Shown: positions 45,779-55,215, counted from the first letter of the stretch. The stretch: 64,000 nucleotides of DNA from an uncultured Ferrovibrio sp. (GCF_937960835.1 NZ_CALGPC010000015.1:124001-188000), one strand, 5' to 3'. Numbers and translations: made by a program. Notes: generated by a model from the sequence alone, not told the origin.

Positions 45779-46660
45779 ATGTTCGAATTGCTTGGCATTC
45801 CACCGCAAGCGCTGTTTGGCCAGTTGTTGCTGGGCCTGATCAATGGCGCCTTCTATGCGATGCTCAGCCTCGGGCTGGCGGTCATTTTCGGTCTGCTTAA
45901 CGTCATCAATTTCACCCATGGCGCTCAGTACATGATGGGCGCCTTCGCGGCCTGGATGCTGCTTGAATGGGCTGGCGTGCCCTATTGGGGCGCCCTGGTG
46001 ATCGCGCCAATCGTCGTTGGTGCCATCGGCATCGCCATGGAACGGCTATTCCTGCGCCATCTCTATCATCTCGACCATCTCTACGGCCTGCTGCTGACCT
46101 TCGGTCTGGCGCTGATCATTGAGGGCGTGTTCCGCAAGCAGTTCGGCTCGACCGGCCTGCCCTATGCCAACCCGCTGCCCGGTGGCACCCGGCTCGACTT
46201 CATGTTCCTGCCCTGGTACCGCGCCTGGATCGTCGCTGCTTCGCTGGCGATCTGTCTCGGCACCTGGTTCATGATCGAGCGCACCAAGCTCGGCTCCTAT
46301 CTGCGCGCCGCCACCGAGCGCCCGGATCTGGTGCAGGCTTTCGGCATCAACGTGCCGCGCATGATCACGCTCACCTACGGTTTCGGTGTAGGCCTTGCCG
46401 CACTGGCGGGCGTGTTGGCCGCTCCGGCCTATAACGTCAATCCGCTGATGGGCTCCAACCTGATCATCATCGTCTTCGCTGTCGTCGTCATTGGCGGCAT
46501 GGGCTCGATCATGGGCGCCATCGTCACTGGCTTCGCGCTGGGCATCATCGAAGGCCTGACCAAGGTCTTCTACCCCGAAGCCTCCAACACCGTGATCTTC
46601 ATCATCATGGCGATCGTGCTGATGCTGAAGCCCGCCGGCCTGTTCGGCACGCCGAAGTAA
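45779..46660 (+). CDS. livH: Branched-chain amino acid type ABC transporter permease LivH
   Basis: This is a 293-residue membrane permease with about eight helices. It starts F-G-Q-L-L-L-G-L-I-N-G-A-F-Y-A-M-L-S-L-G, typical for LivH, and contains V-I-N-F-T-H-G, R-A-A-T-E-R-P-D-L-V (coupling region) and G-G-M-G-S-I-M-G-A. GAGGGGG precedes the ATG. It pairs with LivM, which follows after 10 bases. Confidence 0.92.
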   Translation: MFELLGIPPQALFGQLLLGLINGAFYAMLSLGLAVIFGLLNVINFTHGAQYMMGAFAAWMLLEWAGVPYWGALVIAPIVVGAIGIAMERLFLRHLYHLDHLYGLLLTFGLALIIEGVFRKQFGSTGLPYANPLPGGTRLDFMFLPWYRAWIVAASLAICLGTWFMIERTKLGSYLRAATERPDLVQAFGINVPRMITLTYGFGVGLAALAGVLAAPAYNVNPLMGSNLIIIVFAVVVIGGMGSIMGAIVTGFALGIIEGLTKVFYPEASNTVIFIIMAIVLMLKPAGLFGTPK

Positions 46661-46670
46661 GGGTCCAACC

Positions 46671-47648
46671 ATGAACAACGCCGCGATCACTCTGACTAGC
46701 CAACCCGCCATCGCCAAGAATCGGGATCTTTCGATCCTGGCCATGCTGGTTTGCATCGCCATCGTCGCACCGCTGGTGATCTATCCAGTCTTCCTGATGA
46801 AGGTGCTTTGCTTCGCGCTGTTTGCGCTCGCCTTCAACTTGCTGATCGGCTATGTCGGCCTGCTTTCCTTTGGCCATGCCATGTTCTTCGGCGGCGCCGC
46901 CTATATCAGCGGCCATGTGGTCAAGGTCTGGGGCTGGTCGCCCGAACTCGGCATTCTCGCCGGCACGGTTTGTGCGGCTCTTCTGGGCCTAGTTACCGGG
47001 GTGCTGGCCATCCGCCGCCAAGGCATCTATTTCGCAATGGTCACCTTGGCCCTGGCGCAGATGGTGTTCTTCTTCTGCGTGCAGGCACCGTTCACCGGCG
47101 GCGAAGACGGCATTCAGGCGATTCCGCGCCGCCCGATCCTCGGACTGTTCGATCTCTCCAATGACTACGCCTTCTATTATGTGGTGCTGGCCATCTTCAC
47201 CTTCGGCTTTTTGGTGATCTGGCGCACCATCCATTCGCCCTTCGGCCAGGTGCTCAAGGCGATCCGCGAAAACGAGCCGCGTGCCATCTCGCTCGGCTAC
47301 CGGGTCGAGCAGTACAAGCTGCTGGCCTTCGTGCTTTCCGCCGCACTGGCCGGCATGGCCGGCGCCACCAAGGCGATCGTCTTCCAGCTCGCCTCGCTGA
47401 CCGACGTCTCCTGGCAGATGTCGGGCGAGGTGGTGCTGATGACCCTGGTCGGCGGCATGGGCACGGTTTTCGGCCCCATCGTTGGCGCCGGCGTGATCAT
47501 CACCATGCAGAACTACCTTGCCGGGTTCGGCGAATGGGTTCTGGTGATCCAGGGCGTGATCTTCGTCGTCGTCGTGCTCGCCTTCCGTAAAGGCATCGTC
47601 GGCGAGCTGCAGGCCTGGTGGCAGCGGCGGCAAAACCAGAAAGGCTGA
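46671..47648 (+). CDS. livM: Branched-chain amino acid type ABC transporter permease LivM
   Basis: This is a 325-residue permease with about nine helices; the family region Y-V-G-L-L-S-F-G-H-A-M-F-F-G and the loop AIRENEPRAISLGYRVEQYK are present, followed by V-G-G-M-G-T-V-F-G-P. It is the last gene of the importer operon; a terminator follows at 47671. Confidence 0.92.
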   Translation: MNNAAITLTSQPAIAKNRDLSILAMLVCIAIVAPLVIYPVFLMKVLCFALFALAFNLLIGYVGLLSFGHAMFFGGAAYISGHVVKVWGWSPELGILAGTVCAALLGLVTGVLAIRRQGIYFAMVTLALAQMVFFFCVQAPFTGGEDGIQAIPRRPILGLFDLSNDYAFYYVVLAIFTFGFLVIWRTIHSPFGQVLKAIRENEPRAISLGYRVEQYKLLAFVLSAALAGMAGATKAIVFQLASLTDVSWQMSGEVVLMTLVGGMGTVFGPIVGAGVIITMQNYLAGFGEWVLVIQGVIFVVVVLAFRKGIVGELQAWWQRRQNQKG

Positions 47649-47670
47649 TTGGCCTTATCCGCAAAGCGAA

Positions 47671-47700
47671 ACGGCCCGCATCGGCGGGCCGTTTTCATTT
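47671..47700 (+). terminator. Terminator of the liv operon
   Basis: The stem ACGGCCCGC / GCGGGCCGT (9 bp) has an ATCG loop and is followed by TTTCATTT. It lies between the livM stop and the convergent rfbB stop (47722). Confidence 0.85.
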
Positions 47701-47721
47701 CAGCGTCTTTCAAGCCGGCAA

Positions 47722-48768
47722 TCAGCCTAGCCCAATGCGGCGGCGGTCATAGGTCTGCGTAGCGCGGCGGCACCAGGCGGCATTGTCGAGATACCATTGC
47801 ACAGTGGCCTTGAGGCCCTCTGCCAGATCATAGGCAGGCTTCCAGTCCAGCTCGCGCTCGACCTTCGCCGGATCGATGGCATAGCGCGCATCGTGGCCGG
47901 GGCGGTCGGTGACGAAGGTGATCTGCTCGGCATATTTGCTGCCATCTTTTTTTGGCACCAGCTCGTCCAGAATGGCGCAGAGCCGGTGAACCAGATCGAT
48001 ATTGCGCTGCTCGCCGCGCGCGCCGATCAGATAGGTCTCGCCCGGCCGGCCCTTCTCCACAACGAGCTGCAGCGCGCCGACATGATCCTCGACATGGATC
48101 CAATCGCGCACCTGCTCGCCCTTACCGTAGACCGGCAAAGACTTGCCCTCCAGCGCGTTCAGGATGGTCAGCGGGATCAGCTTCTCGGGAAACTGATAAG
48201 GGCCGTAATTGTTGCCGCAATTGGTCACCAGCACCGGCAGGCCGTAGGTGCGGCCGAAGGCGCGCGTCAGATGGTCGGCCGCCGCCTTGCTGGCCGCGTA
48301 AGGCGAATTCGGTCGGTAGGGGCTGTCCTCGTCGAACAGCCCGGTCGCGCCCAGTTCGCCATAGACCTCGTCGGTGGAAACCTGCAAATGCCGGAACTGG
48401 GTTTTCGCAGTCCCGTCCAGATTGCGATAATGGTCGACCGCCGCTTCCAGCAACACCAGGGTGCCGGTGACATTCGTGTCGATGAACGGCGCCGGGCTGT
48501 CGATGGAGCGGTCGACATGGCTTTCCGCCGCCAGATGGTAGACCGCCCGGGGTTTGACCTCGGCATAAATCCGCTTGATCGCCGCCCGGTCGCAGATATC
48601 GACCTGCTCGAAGCGATGCAACTCCGGGTTTTTCAGGCCCGCCAGATTGTCCGGATTGCCGGCGTAAGTCAGCTTGTCAATGGTGACGACACGCTGGCCC
48701 TGGGCATTGAGCCGGCGAACCAGCGCCGAGCCGATAAAGCCGGCGCCCCCGGTAACGATGATGGTCAT
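47722..48768 (-). CDS. rfbB: dTDP-glucose 4,6-dehydratase
   Basis: This is a 348-residue extended SDR: NAD-binding G-G-A-G-F-I-G (7-13), V-S-T-D-E-V-Y-G with catalytic Asp/Glu, Y-A-A-S-K (Tyr/Lys pair), N-N-Y-G-P-Y-Q and Y-G-K-G-E-Q-V-R-D-W. It converts dTDP-glucose to dTDP-4-keto-6-deoxyglucose for rhamnose or other deoxysugars of surface glycans. The other rml genes (rmlA, C, D) are not in the window, so it is an orphan here. Confidence 0.93.
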   Translation of the reverse strand: MTIIVTGGAGFIGSALVRRLNAQGQRVVTIDKLTYAGNPDNLAGLKNPELHRFEQVDICDRAAIKRIYAEVKPRAVYHLAAESHVDRSIDSPAPFIDTNVTGTLVLLEAAVDHYRNLDGTAKTQFRHLQVSTDEVYGELGATGLFDEDSPYRPNSPYAASKAAADHLTRAFGRTYGLPVLVTNCGNNYGPYQFPEKLIPLTILNALEGKSLPVYGKGEQVRDWIHVEDHVGALQLVVEKGRPGETYLIGARGEQRNIDLVHRLCAILDELVPKKDGSKYAEQITFVTDRPGHDARYAIDPAKVERELDWKPAYDLAEGLKATVQWYLDNAAWCRRATQTYDRRRIGLG

Positions 48769-48884
48769 ATGGACATGTCTCCCTGGAGCTTTGTATACCG
48801 GAGGCCCTGAGCCGCCGGAAGGCTCGCAGAAACGCCCGGACCGGGTGGTTGGCCCCGGCCCTTCTCCACCCCATATTGGCAGCC

Positions 48885-51119
48885 ATGAGCCAGACCCCAG
48901 TCCAGAGCATCGAACGCGAAATCGAAGACCCGGATCGCTTCGCGGATGCCAATTTTCCGGATTTCATTCCGCATCGCCCGCCCCGCCCGAACAAAAGCGA
49001 AGGCGGCATCGCCTATGACCTGCAGGCCCCCTACGAGCCGAAGGGAGACCAGCCGCAGGCGATTGCAGAACTGACGGCAGGCGTGGAGCGCAACGAGCGC
49101 GATCAGGTGCTGCTCGGCGTGACCGGGTCGGGCAAGACCTTCAGCATGGCGCAGGTAATCAAGCGCACCGGCCGGCCGGCGCTGATCCTCGCCCCGAACA
49201 AGACGCTCGCCGCGCAGCTCTATGGTGAGATGAAGGCCTTCTTCCCGAACAATGCGGTGGAATACTTCGTCTCGTATTACGACTATTACCAGCCCGAAGC
49301 CTACGTTCCGCGCAGCGACACCTATATCGAGAAGGATTCCTCGATCAACGAGCAGATCGACCGCATGCGCCATTCGGCCACGCGCGCGCTGCTGGAACGC
49401 GACGACGTCATCATCGTCGCCTCCGTGTCGTGCATCTACGGTATCGGCTCGGTCGAGACCTATTCGGAAATGACACTGTCGCTGGAGGCCGGCAAGACCA
49501 TTGATCGCGACACGCTGCTGCGCCGCCTGGTCGATCTGCAATACCGCCGCAACGACGCCGCCTTTGCCCGCGGCGCCTTCCGGGTGCGCGGCGACGGCAT
49601 CGAGATCTTCCCCTCGCATATGGAAGACCGCGCCTGGCGCCTGTCGCTGTTCGGCGACGAGCTGGAAAGCATCGTCGAATTCGATCCGCTCACCGGCCAT
49701 AAGACCGGCGAGATGAAATCGGTGAAGCTGTACGCCAACAGCCACTACGTGATCCCAAAGCCGACGCTGCAGCAGGCGATGGAGCAGATCAAGGTCGACC
49801 TCAAGGTGCGACTGGATCAGCTCACCCAGATGGGACGCCTGCTGGAGGCGCAGCGCCTGGAGCAGCGCACCACCTTCGATCTGGAGATGATGGCGGCAAC
49901 AGGTTCCTGCGCCGGCATCGAGAACTATTCACGCTACATCACCGGCCGCAAACCGGGCGAGCCGCCGCCGACATTGTTCGAATACCTGCCGGAGAATGCC
50001 CTGCTCTTCGTCGACGAAAGCCATGTGACGATACCGCAGATCGGCGGCATGTTCCGCGGCGACTTCCGGCGCAAGGCGACGCTGGCGGAATACGGCTTCC
50101 GCCTGCCGTCCTGCATCGATAACCGCCCCTTGCGGTTCCGCGAATGGGATCGCCTGCGGCCGCAAACCATCTTCGTCTCGGCCACGCCCGGCAAATGGGA
50201 ACTGGAACGCACCGGCGGCGTGTTCGTCGAACAGGTCATTCGTCCCACCGGCCTGATCGATCCGGTCACCGAGGTCCGCCCGGTGGAGCATCAGGTCGAC
50301 GATCTGCTCGCCGAGTGCAAGACGGTGATCCAGAAGGGCTATCGCGTGCTGGTGACGACGCTTACCAAGCGCATGGCGGAAGACCTCACCGAATACATGA
50401 CCGAGGTCGGCCTGAAGGTGCGCTATCTGCATTCCGATATCGACACCATCGAACGCATCGAGATCATCCGCGACCTGCGGCTTGGCGTGTTCGATGTGCT
50501 GATCGGCATCAACCTGCTGCGCGAGGGCCTTGACATTCCGGAATGCGGCCTTGTCGCCATTCTCGATGCCGACAAGGAAGGTTTCCTGCGATCCGAGACC
50601 TCGCTGATCCAGACCATCGGCCGCGCGGCGCGTAACGTCGATGGCCGCGTCATTCTCTATGCCGACAAGATGACCAACAGCCTGCAGCGTGCGCTGGACG
50701 AAACCGCGCGCCGGCGTGCCAAGCAGCAGGCCTATAACGAAGCACATGGCATCACGCCGGAAAGCGTGAAGAAGCAGATCGGCGACATCCTGCAATCGGT
50801 CTACGAGCAGGATCACTACACGGTGGATGCCGGCCAGGCCGAGGCGGGCCATCTCGTTGGCCACAATCTGAAGGCCTATATCGCCGAGCTTGAGAAGCGC
50901 ATGCGTGAAGCGGCAGGCAATCTCGAATTCGAGGAAGCCGCCCGCCTGCGCGACGAGATTCGCCGTCTGGAGCTGAACGAACTTGAATTGCCGGCCGGGC
51001 CGGTTGCCCTCAAACCCATGGGCCTGGCGGAGGAAGCTGCTGCCGCGCCGCGTCCGGTCGGACGTTCCACCGCAGGCCGCGCAGGCTCACGTCGCGCCTA
51101 TCGAGGCCGGAAGCGCTGA
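48885..51119 (+). CDS. uvrB: Excinuclease ABC subunit B
   Basis: This is a 744-residue helicase-like repair protein. Walker A G-V-T-G-S-G-K-T (78-85), the beta-hairpin region Y-Y-D-Y-Y-Q-P-E-A-Y, D-E-S-H-V-T, S-A-T-P-G-K-W-E and Q-T-I-G-R-A-A-R (motif VI) are present, and a C-terminal UVR motif (EKRMREAAGNLEFEEAARLR) precedes a Pro/Ala/Arg-rich tail. It loads on damage found by UvrA and recruits UvrC (encoded 1.6 kb downstream). Start at ATG 48885; an upstream TTG at 48849 is possible. No SOS box is visible in the upstream region. Confidence 0.96.
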   Translation: MSQTPVQSIEREIEDPDRFADANFPDFIPHRPPRPNKSEGGIAYDLQAPYEPKGDQPQAIAELTAGVERNERDQVLLGVTGSGKTFSMAQVIKRTGRPALILAPNKTLAAQLYGEMKAFFPNNAVEYFVSYYDYYQPEAYVPRSDTYIEKDSSINEQIDRMRHSATRALLERDDVIIVASVSCIYGIGSVETYSEMTLSLEAGKTIDRDTLLRRLVDLQYRRNDAAFARGAFRVRGDGIEIFPSHMEDRAWRLSLFGDELESIVEFDPLTGHKTGEMKSVKLYANSHYVIPKPTLQQAMEQIKVDLKVRLDQLTQMGRLLEAQRLEQRTTFDLEMMAATGSCAGIENYSRYITGRKPGEPPPTLFEYLPENALLFVDESHVTIPQIGGMFRGDFRRKATLAEYGFRLPSCIDNRPLRFREWDRLRPQTIFVSATPGKWELERTGGVFVEQVIRPTGLIDPVTEVRPVEHQVDDLLAECKTVIQKGYRVLVTTLTKRMAEDLTEYMTEVGLKVRYLHSDIDTIERIEIIRDLRLGVFDVLIGINLLREGLDIPECGLVAILDADKEGFLRSETSLIQTIGRAARNVDGRVILYADKMTNSLQRALDETARRRAKQQAYNEAHGITPESVKKQIGDILQSVYEQDHYTVDAGQAEAGHLVGHNLKAYIAELEKRMREAAGNLEFEEAARLRDEIRRLELNELELPAGPVALKPMGLAEEAAAAPRPVGRSTAGRAGSRRAYRGRKR

Positions 51120-51121
51120 TC

Positions 51122-51910
51122 ATGACTGTTCCGACTGCTGCTCCCACCGCCCTGATCACTGGCTCCGGGGTCCGTATCGGGCGGGCCATTGCACTTTATC
51201 TCGGCCGCCGCGGCTATTCCGTCGCCGTGCATTGCAACCGCTCGCGCCAGGAGGCCGAAGCGGTGGCATCCGAAATCATCGGCCTTGGCGGCAAGGCAGC
51301 GGTAGTCCAGGCCGATCTCGCCGATCATCAGGCGGTGATGAAACTGGTCGGCGAAGCAGCCGCAAAGCTCGGGCCGCTCTCGGTGCTGGTCAACAACGCC
51401 TCGCTGTTCGAATACGACCATATCCAGACGGCCACCGAGGAAAGCTGGGACCGCCATCTCGACATCAACCTGAAAGCGCCGTTTTTCCTGTCGCAGGCCT
51501 TCGCCGCGCAATTGCCGGACGATGTTCCGGGCAACATTGTCAATCTGATCGACATGCGGGTCTGGCGGCTAACGCCGCATTTCGCCTCCTACACCATGGC
51601 CAAGGCCGGCCTTTGGGCGATGACCCAGGCCCTCGCGCTCGCGCTGGCGCCCCGCATCCGCGTCAACGGGATCGGCCCCGGCCCGGTGCTGCCTAGCGCG
51701 CGCCAGACCCCGGAACAATTCGCGCGGCAATGGCAGAGCACACCCCTGCGGCGCGGCGCCTACCCTGACGAGATTGCCGCAGCCGTCGGATTCCTGCTTG
51801 ACGCTCCGGCCCTCACAGGCCAGATGATCGCTCTCGATGGCGGCCAGCATCTGCCCTGGCAGGGTAATTCCGGTCCCTTGGCATCCGGTCCGGTAGACCC
51901 GGAGGAATGA
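51122..51910 (+). CDS. SDR of pteridine-reductase type
   Basis: This is a 262-residue SDR. The cofactor motif is T-G-S-G-V-R-I-G, with Arg before I-G as in pteridine reductases (PTR1/FolM type), rather than G-I-G. N-N-A-S-L-F replaces N-N-A-G, also as in pteridine reductases; the catalytic region reads D-M-R-V-W ... Y-T-M-A-K. The next gene, after a 1-base gap, is folB, which supports a role in dihydrofolate or dihydromonapterin reduction. It lies 2 bases after uvrB. Confidence 0.8.
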   Translation: MTVPTAAPTALITGSGVRIGRAIALYLGRRGYSVAVHCNRSRQEAEAVASEIIGLGGKAAVVQADLADHQAVMKLVGEAAAKLGPLSVLVNNASLFEYDHIQTATEESWDRHLDINLKAPFFLSQAFAAQLPDDVPGNIVNLIDMRVWRLTPHFASYTMAKAGLWAMTQALALALAPRIRVNGIGPGPVLPSARQTPEQFARQWQSTPLRRGAYPDEIAAAVGFLLDAPALTGQMIALDGGQHLPWQGNSGPLASGPVDPEE

Positions 51911-51911
51911 A

Positions 51912-52352
51912 ATGACCATTCATGAACGGGCGCGTGCTGCCTGGGCGGACATTCCCGTCCCTGACCTTACTCCCAGTCTGCGCCGGCGGAGCCAGCCGGA
52001 ACGGCGGGTTTTCGTCCGCGACCTGCTGCTTGAAGGCCTGATCGGCATCTATCCGCATGAGCGAATCGAACCGCAGAAGGTCTTGATAAACATGGACTTA
52101 TGGGTGGCTGAAACCCCAGGCGAGCCGCCCAAGGACTACGCCGACGTGGTCTGCTACGAGAAGCTGGTCAATCAGGCAAAGATCCTGTTGGCCCAAGGCC
52201 ATATCGATCTGGTCGAGACCCTGGCCGAAAGGCTGGCCGAACTCTGCCTTGTGGACGAGCGAGTTCTGCGCTGCCGGGTACGTGTTGAAAAACCCGATGC
52301 CATCGCCGAGGCGGCTGGCGTAGGAGTGGAAATCGAGCGGCATCGCCACTAA
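51912..52352 (+). CDS. folB: Dihydroneopterin aldolase family protein
   Basis: This is a 146-residue protein; after a ~30-residue N-terminal extension rich in Arg/Pro comes the FolB core: V-F-V-R-D-L-L-L-E-G-L-I-G-I-Y-P-H-E, V-L-I-N-M-D-L-W-V, D-Y-A-D-V-V-C-Y and L-V-E-T-L-A-E-R-L-A-E. It converts dihydroneopterin to the hydroxymethyl pterin in folate synthesis. It pairs with the pteridine-reductase-like SDR, one base before it. Confidence 0.9.
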   Translation: MTIHERARAAWADIPVPDLTPSLRRRSQPERRVFVRDLLLEGLIGIYPHERIEPQKVLINMDLWVAETPGEPPKDYADVVCYEKLVNQAKILLAQGHIDLVETLAERLAELCLVDERVLRCRVRVEKPDAIAEAAGVGVEIERHRH

Positions 52353-52667
52353 CTAACGGTGGTACTTGCATTTTTAAAATGAAACTGCACTTTGCGTCGC
52401 GATAGTACTGTTCCAAAAGGTTGTACACAGCGCGCTTTTCCGAGTCGTTGAGAGCGATTTACAGCGAATCGGCTATCAAAAGACTGTGCATAAGTGATCC
52501 TAGATCAATGAAATCAATGATTTATTCCTAGGCTTGAATGCGCAAGCTGGAGAAGCTTGGCGTTGGATTGTTAGCAACTCGGATAGACCGCATCATTTCC
52601 CCACAAAGTTATCCACAGCCTTGGGACGCTTTTGTCAACACCGTGTAATCATTGAGCTTTTAACGGT
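52353..52667. other. AT-rich gap with DnaA boxes (candidate replication origin)
   Basis: This gap between folB and uvrC is visibly AT-richer than its neighbours. It has two exact DnaA boxes (TTATNCACA): TTATCCACA at 52609-52617 (+) and TTATGCACA at 52485-52493 (-), a near match TTGTACACA at 52421-52429, and an AT-rich segment with a direct repeat ATCAATGA (52504-52511 and 52513-52520) ending in CCTAGG. Two GANTC methylation motifs (GAGTC, GAATC) and GATC sites are nearby. These are hallmarks of an oriC, but dnaA, parAB, hemE or gidA are not in the window, and a DnaA-regulated uvrC promoter is an alternative. Confidence 0.4.
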
Positions 52668-54572
52668 ATGGTCTGGCGTATGAGTGAGCCTGACAGCGTG
52701 TCTTCCCCGGCCGATACGGCGGCGCATCCCGGCGAGATCGGCGCGGAGGTGATTGCGCGGCACCTGCCCACACTGCCGCTCGGGCCAGGCGTCTACCGGA
52801 TGATCGATGCCCGTGGCGAAGTGCTGTACGTAGGCAAGGCCCGCTCGCTGCGCAAACGCGTCTCGTCCTATGCCAAGACCTCGGGCTTAAGCATCCGCAT
52901 CCAGCGTATGGTGCGTCAGGTGGCCTCCGTCGAGGTCACCACGACCCATACCGAGGCCGAGGCGCTGCTGCTTGAGGCCAATCTGATCAAGCGTCTGCAG
53001 CCGCCGTTCAACGTGCTGCTGAAGGACGACAAGTCCTTTCCCTATATCCTGATCGCCCGCGACCATCCCTTCCCCAGCATCACCAAGCATCGCGGGGCGC
53101 GCGACGTGCCGGGCGAATATTTCGGTCCCTTTGCTTCGACCGGCGCCGTGCACATCACGCTGAACGCATTGTCGCGGGCTTTTCCGCTGCGCAGTTGCAC
53201 CGACAGCGAATTTGCCAGCCGCTCACGGCCCTGCCTGCAATATCAGATCAAGCGCTGCACAGCGCCTTGCGTCGGGCGGATTTCGGAAGCGGAGTACGCC
53301 CGCCTCGTCAATGAAGCGCGTGACTTCCTCAGCGGCCGCAACCGCCATGTTCTGGACGACTGGCGGCGGCGCATGGAAGCGGCTTCGGAAGCACTGGATT
53401 TCGAAACCGCGGCCGAGCTGCGCGACCGCATCCGCGCGCTCGCCCATATCACCCAGAAGCAGGACGTCAATCTCGCCGATATCGACGATGCTGATGTCAT
53501 CGCCATTCATGCCGAAGGCGGGTTGGTCTGCATCCAGATTTTCTTCTTCCGCGCCGGGCAGAATTTCGGAAATCGTGCCTATTTCCCGGCCCATGCGCGC
53601 GATGTGGAACTGGACGAAGTTCTGGATGCCTTCATCGGCCAGTTCTATGCGCAGCGCGAGCCGCCGCGCCTGATCCTCATCAGCCATCCAGCCGGCAATG
53701 CCGAGCTGATCGAGGAAGCGCTGACCAAGCATGCCAGGCGCAAGGTCGAACTGCATTGCCCGCAGCGCGGCCTGAAGCGCGATCTCGTTGAACATGCCGT
53801 CAACAATGCGCGCGATGCCCTGCGCCGGCGTCTGGCGGAAACCAGCACGCAGCAACAGCTTCTGAAAGGTGTGGCCGAACTGTTTGGTCTGGAAGCACCG
53901 CCGCAGCGCATCGAGGTCTACGACAACAGCCATATCATGGGCCGCCATGCCGTCGGCGCGATGATCGTCGCCGGCCCCGAAGGCCTGCGCAAGAACGCCT
54001 ATCGCAAGTTCAATATCCGCGGCGAGGATATAGCGCCGGGCGACGACTACGCGATGATGAAGCAGGTGCTGACCCGGCGCTTCCAGAGATTGCTCAAGGA
54101 AGATGCCGAAGGCAGCGAGGCGGACTGGCCCGATCTGCTGCTGATCGATGGCGGCAAGGGCCAGCTCAGCGCTACCTTGCAGGTGATGCAGGAACTCGGG
54201 ATCACGGATGTGCCGGTGGTCGGCATCGCCAAGGGTCCGGACCGCAATGCCGGCCGCGAGCAGTTCTTCCTTCCCGGCCGCGAGCCCTTCATGCTGGAGC
54301 CGCGCCACCCTGTGTTGTTCTTCCTGCAACGGCTGCGCGACGAGGCCCATCGCTTTGCGATCGGAACCCACCGGGCAAAGCGCAGCAAGGACCAGATCCG
54401 CTCTCCGCTCGACGAAATTCCCGGCATCGGGGCGGCACGCAAGAAGGCGCTTTTGCTGCATTTCGGCTCGGCCAAGGCGGTCGCCCGTGCCGGACTGGCC
54501 GATCTCGAGGCGGTGGATGGCGTCAGCAAGGCCATGGCGAAACGTATTTACGATCACTTCAACGGCAGTTGA
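52668..54572 (+). CDS. uvrC: Excinuclease ABC subunit C
   Basis: This is a 634-residue nuclease. The GIY-YIG domain starts at G-P-G-V-Y-R-M-I and contains V-L-Y-V-G-K-A; a UVR motif lies near residues 240-265 (LDFETAAELRDRIRAL); the C-terminal RNase H-like endonuclease has V-Y-D-N-S-H, L-L-I-D-G-G-K-G-Q-L and H-R-F-A-I-G-T-H-R; helix-hairpin-helix elements follow (I-P-G-I-G-A-A-R, LADLEAVDGVSKAMA). It makes both cuts around the lesion bound by UvrB. The start may be 52668 or 52680; no clear Shine-Dalgarno sequence decides. A possible oriC lies upstream. Confidence 0.96.
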   Translation: MVWRMSEPDSVSSPADTAAHPGEIGAEVIARHLPTLPLGPGVYRMIDARGEVLYVGKARSLRKRVSSYAKTSGLSIRIQRMVRQVASVEVTTTHTEAEALLLEANLIKRLQPPFNVLLKDDKSFPYILIARDHPFPSITKHRGARDVPGEYFGPFASTGAVHITLNALSRAFPLRSCTDSEFASRSRPCLQYQIKRCTAPCVGRISEAEYARLVNEARDFLSGRNRHVLDDWRRRMEAASEALDFETAAELRDRIRALAHITQKQDVNLADIDDADVIAIHAEGGLVCIQIFFFRAGQNFGNRAYFPAHARDVELDEVLDAFIGQFYAQREPPRLILISHPAGNAELIEEALTKHARRKVELHCPQRGLKRDLVEHAVNNARDALRRRLAETSTQQQLLKGVAELFGLEAPPQRIEVYDNSHIMGRHAVGAMIVAGPEGLRKNAYRKFNIRGEDIAPGDDYAMMKQVLTRRFQRLLKEDAEGSEADWPDLLLIDGGKGQLSATLQVMQELGITDVPVVGIAKGPDRNAGREQFFLPGREPFMLEPRHPVLFFLQRLRDEAHRFAIGTHRAKRSKDQIRSPLDEIPGIGAARKKALLLHFGSAKAVARAGLADLEAVDGVSKAMAKRIYDHFNGS

Positions 54573-54624
54573 CGCCGGGGACGGCTCTGGCCCTTCCCCA
54601 GCCGCCATGCGATAGTTGAGTGCC

Positions 54625-55215
54625 ATGCTGAACAGCCTGCCCAACATCCTTACCGTCTCGCGCATTCTGGCAATTCCGGCAATTTGCGCGGCCTTTTTCC
54701 TGCCCGGCGCCTGGAGCGCCTGGGTGCCCCTCGTCCTGTTCGTCGCGGCGGGAATCACCGACTGGTTCGATGGCTATCTGGCGCGCAAATGGAAGCAAAT
54801 GTCCGACCTCGGCCGCTTCCTCGATCCGGTCGCCGACAAGCTGCTGGTCGCCGCGGTGATCCTGATGCTGATTGCCTTCGAGCGGATTGACCGCATCACC
54901 TGTCTGGCCGCCGTCGTCATCATGTGCCGCGAAATCACCGTGACCGGCCTGCGCGAATTCCTCGCCGAACTGCGCGTCAAAGTGCCGGTCTCGCGCCTCG
55001 CCAAATGGAAGACCACGGTGCAATTGATCGCGCTCGGCATCCTCATCGTGGGCGATTACGGGCCGGATGCTTTCCATGTCCGCCTGATCGGCGAAATCGG
55101 CCTGTGGATTGCTGCCGTGCTGACGATCTATACCGGCTGGGATTACTTGCAGACGGGATTGCGCCACATGGCGTCAGAGCCTGCCAACAAGCCCGGACCG
55201 AAGGGAATGGAATGA
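54625..55215 (+). CDS. pgsA: CDP-diacylglycerol-glycerol-3-phosphate 3-phosphatidyltransferase
   Basis: This is a 196-residue inner-membrane enzyme of phosphatidylglycerol synthesis. The CDP-alcohol phosphotransferase motif D-G-x2-A-R-x8-G-x3-D-x3-D is seen as D-G-Y-L-A-R-K-W ... L-G-R-F-L-D-P-V-A-D. Membrane segments surround it. ATG at 54625 is chosen over TTG 54616. The stop overlaps the moaD start (ATGA). Confidence 0.93.
   Translation: MLNSLPNILTVSRILAIPAICAAFFLPGAWSAWVPLVLFVAAGITDWFDGYLARKWKQMSDLGRFLDPVADKLLVAAVILMLIAFERIDRITCLAAVVIMCREITVTGLREFLAELRVKVPVSRLAKWKTTVQLIALGILIVGDYGPDAFHVRLIGEIGLWIAAVLTIYTGWDYLQTGLRHMASEPANKPGPKGME

Noticed and set aside
52410..52425. Possible SOS box before uvrC (GTTC followed by GTTG/TTGT)
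   Set aside because: The second half does not match GTTC at 7-base spacing, so the alphaproteobacterial LexA rule is not met.
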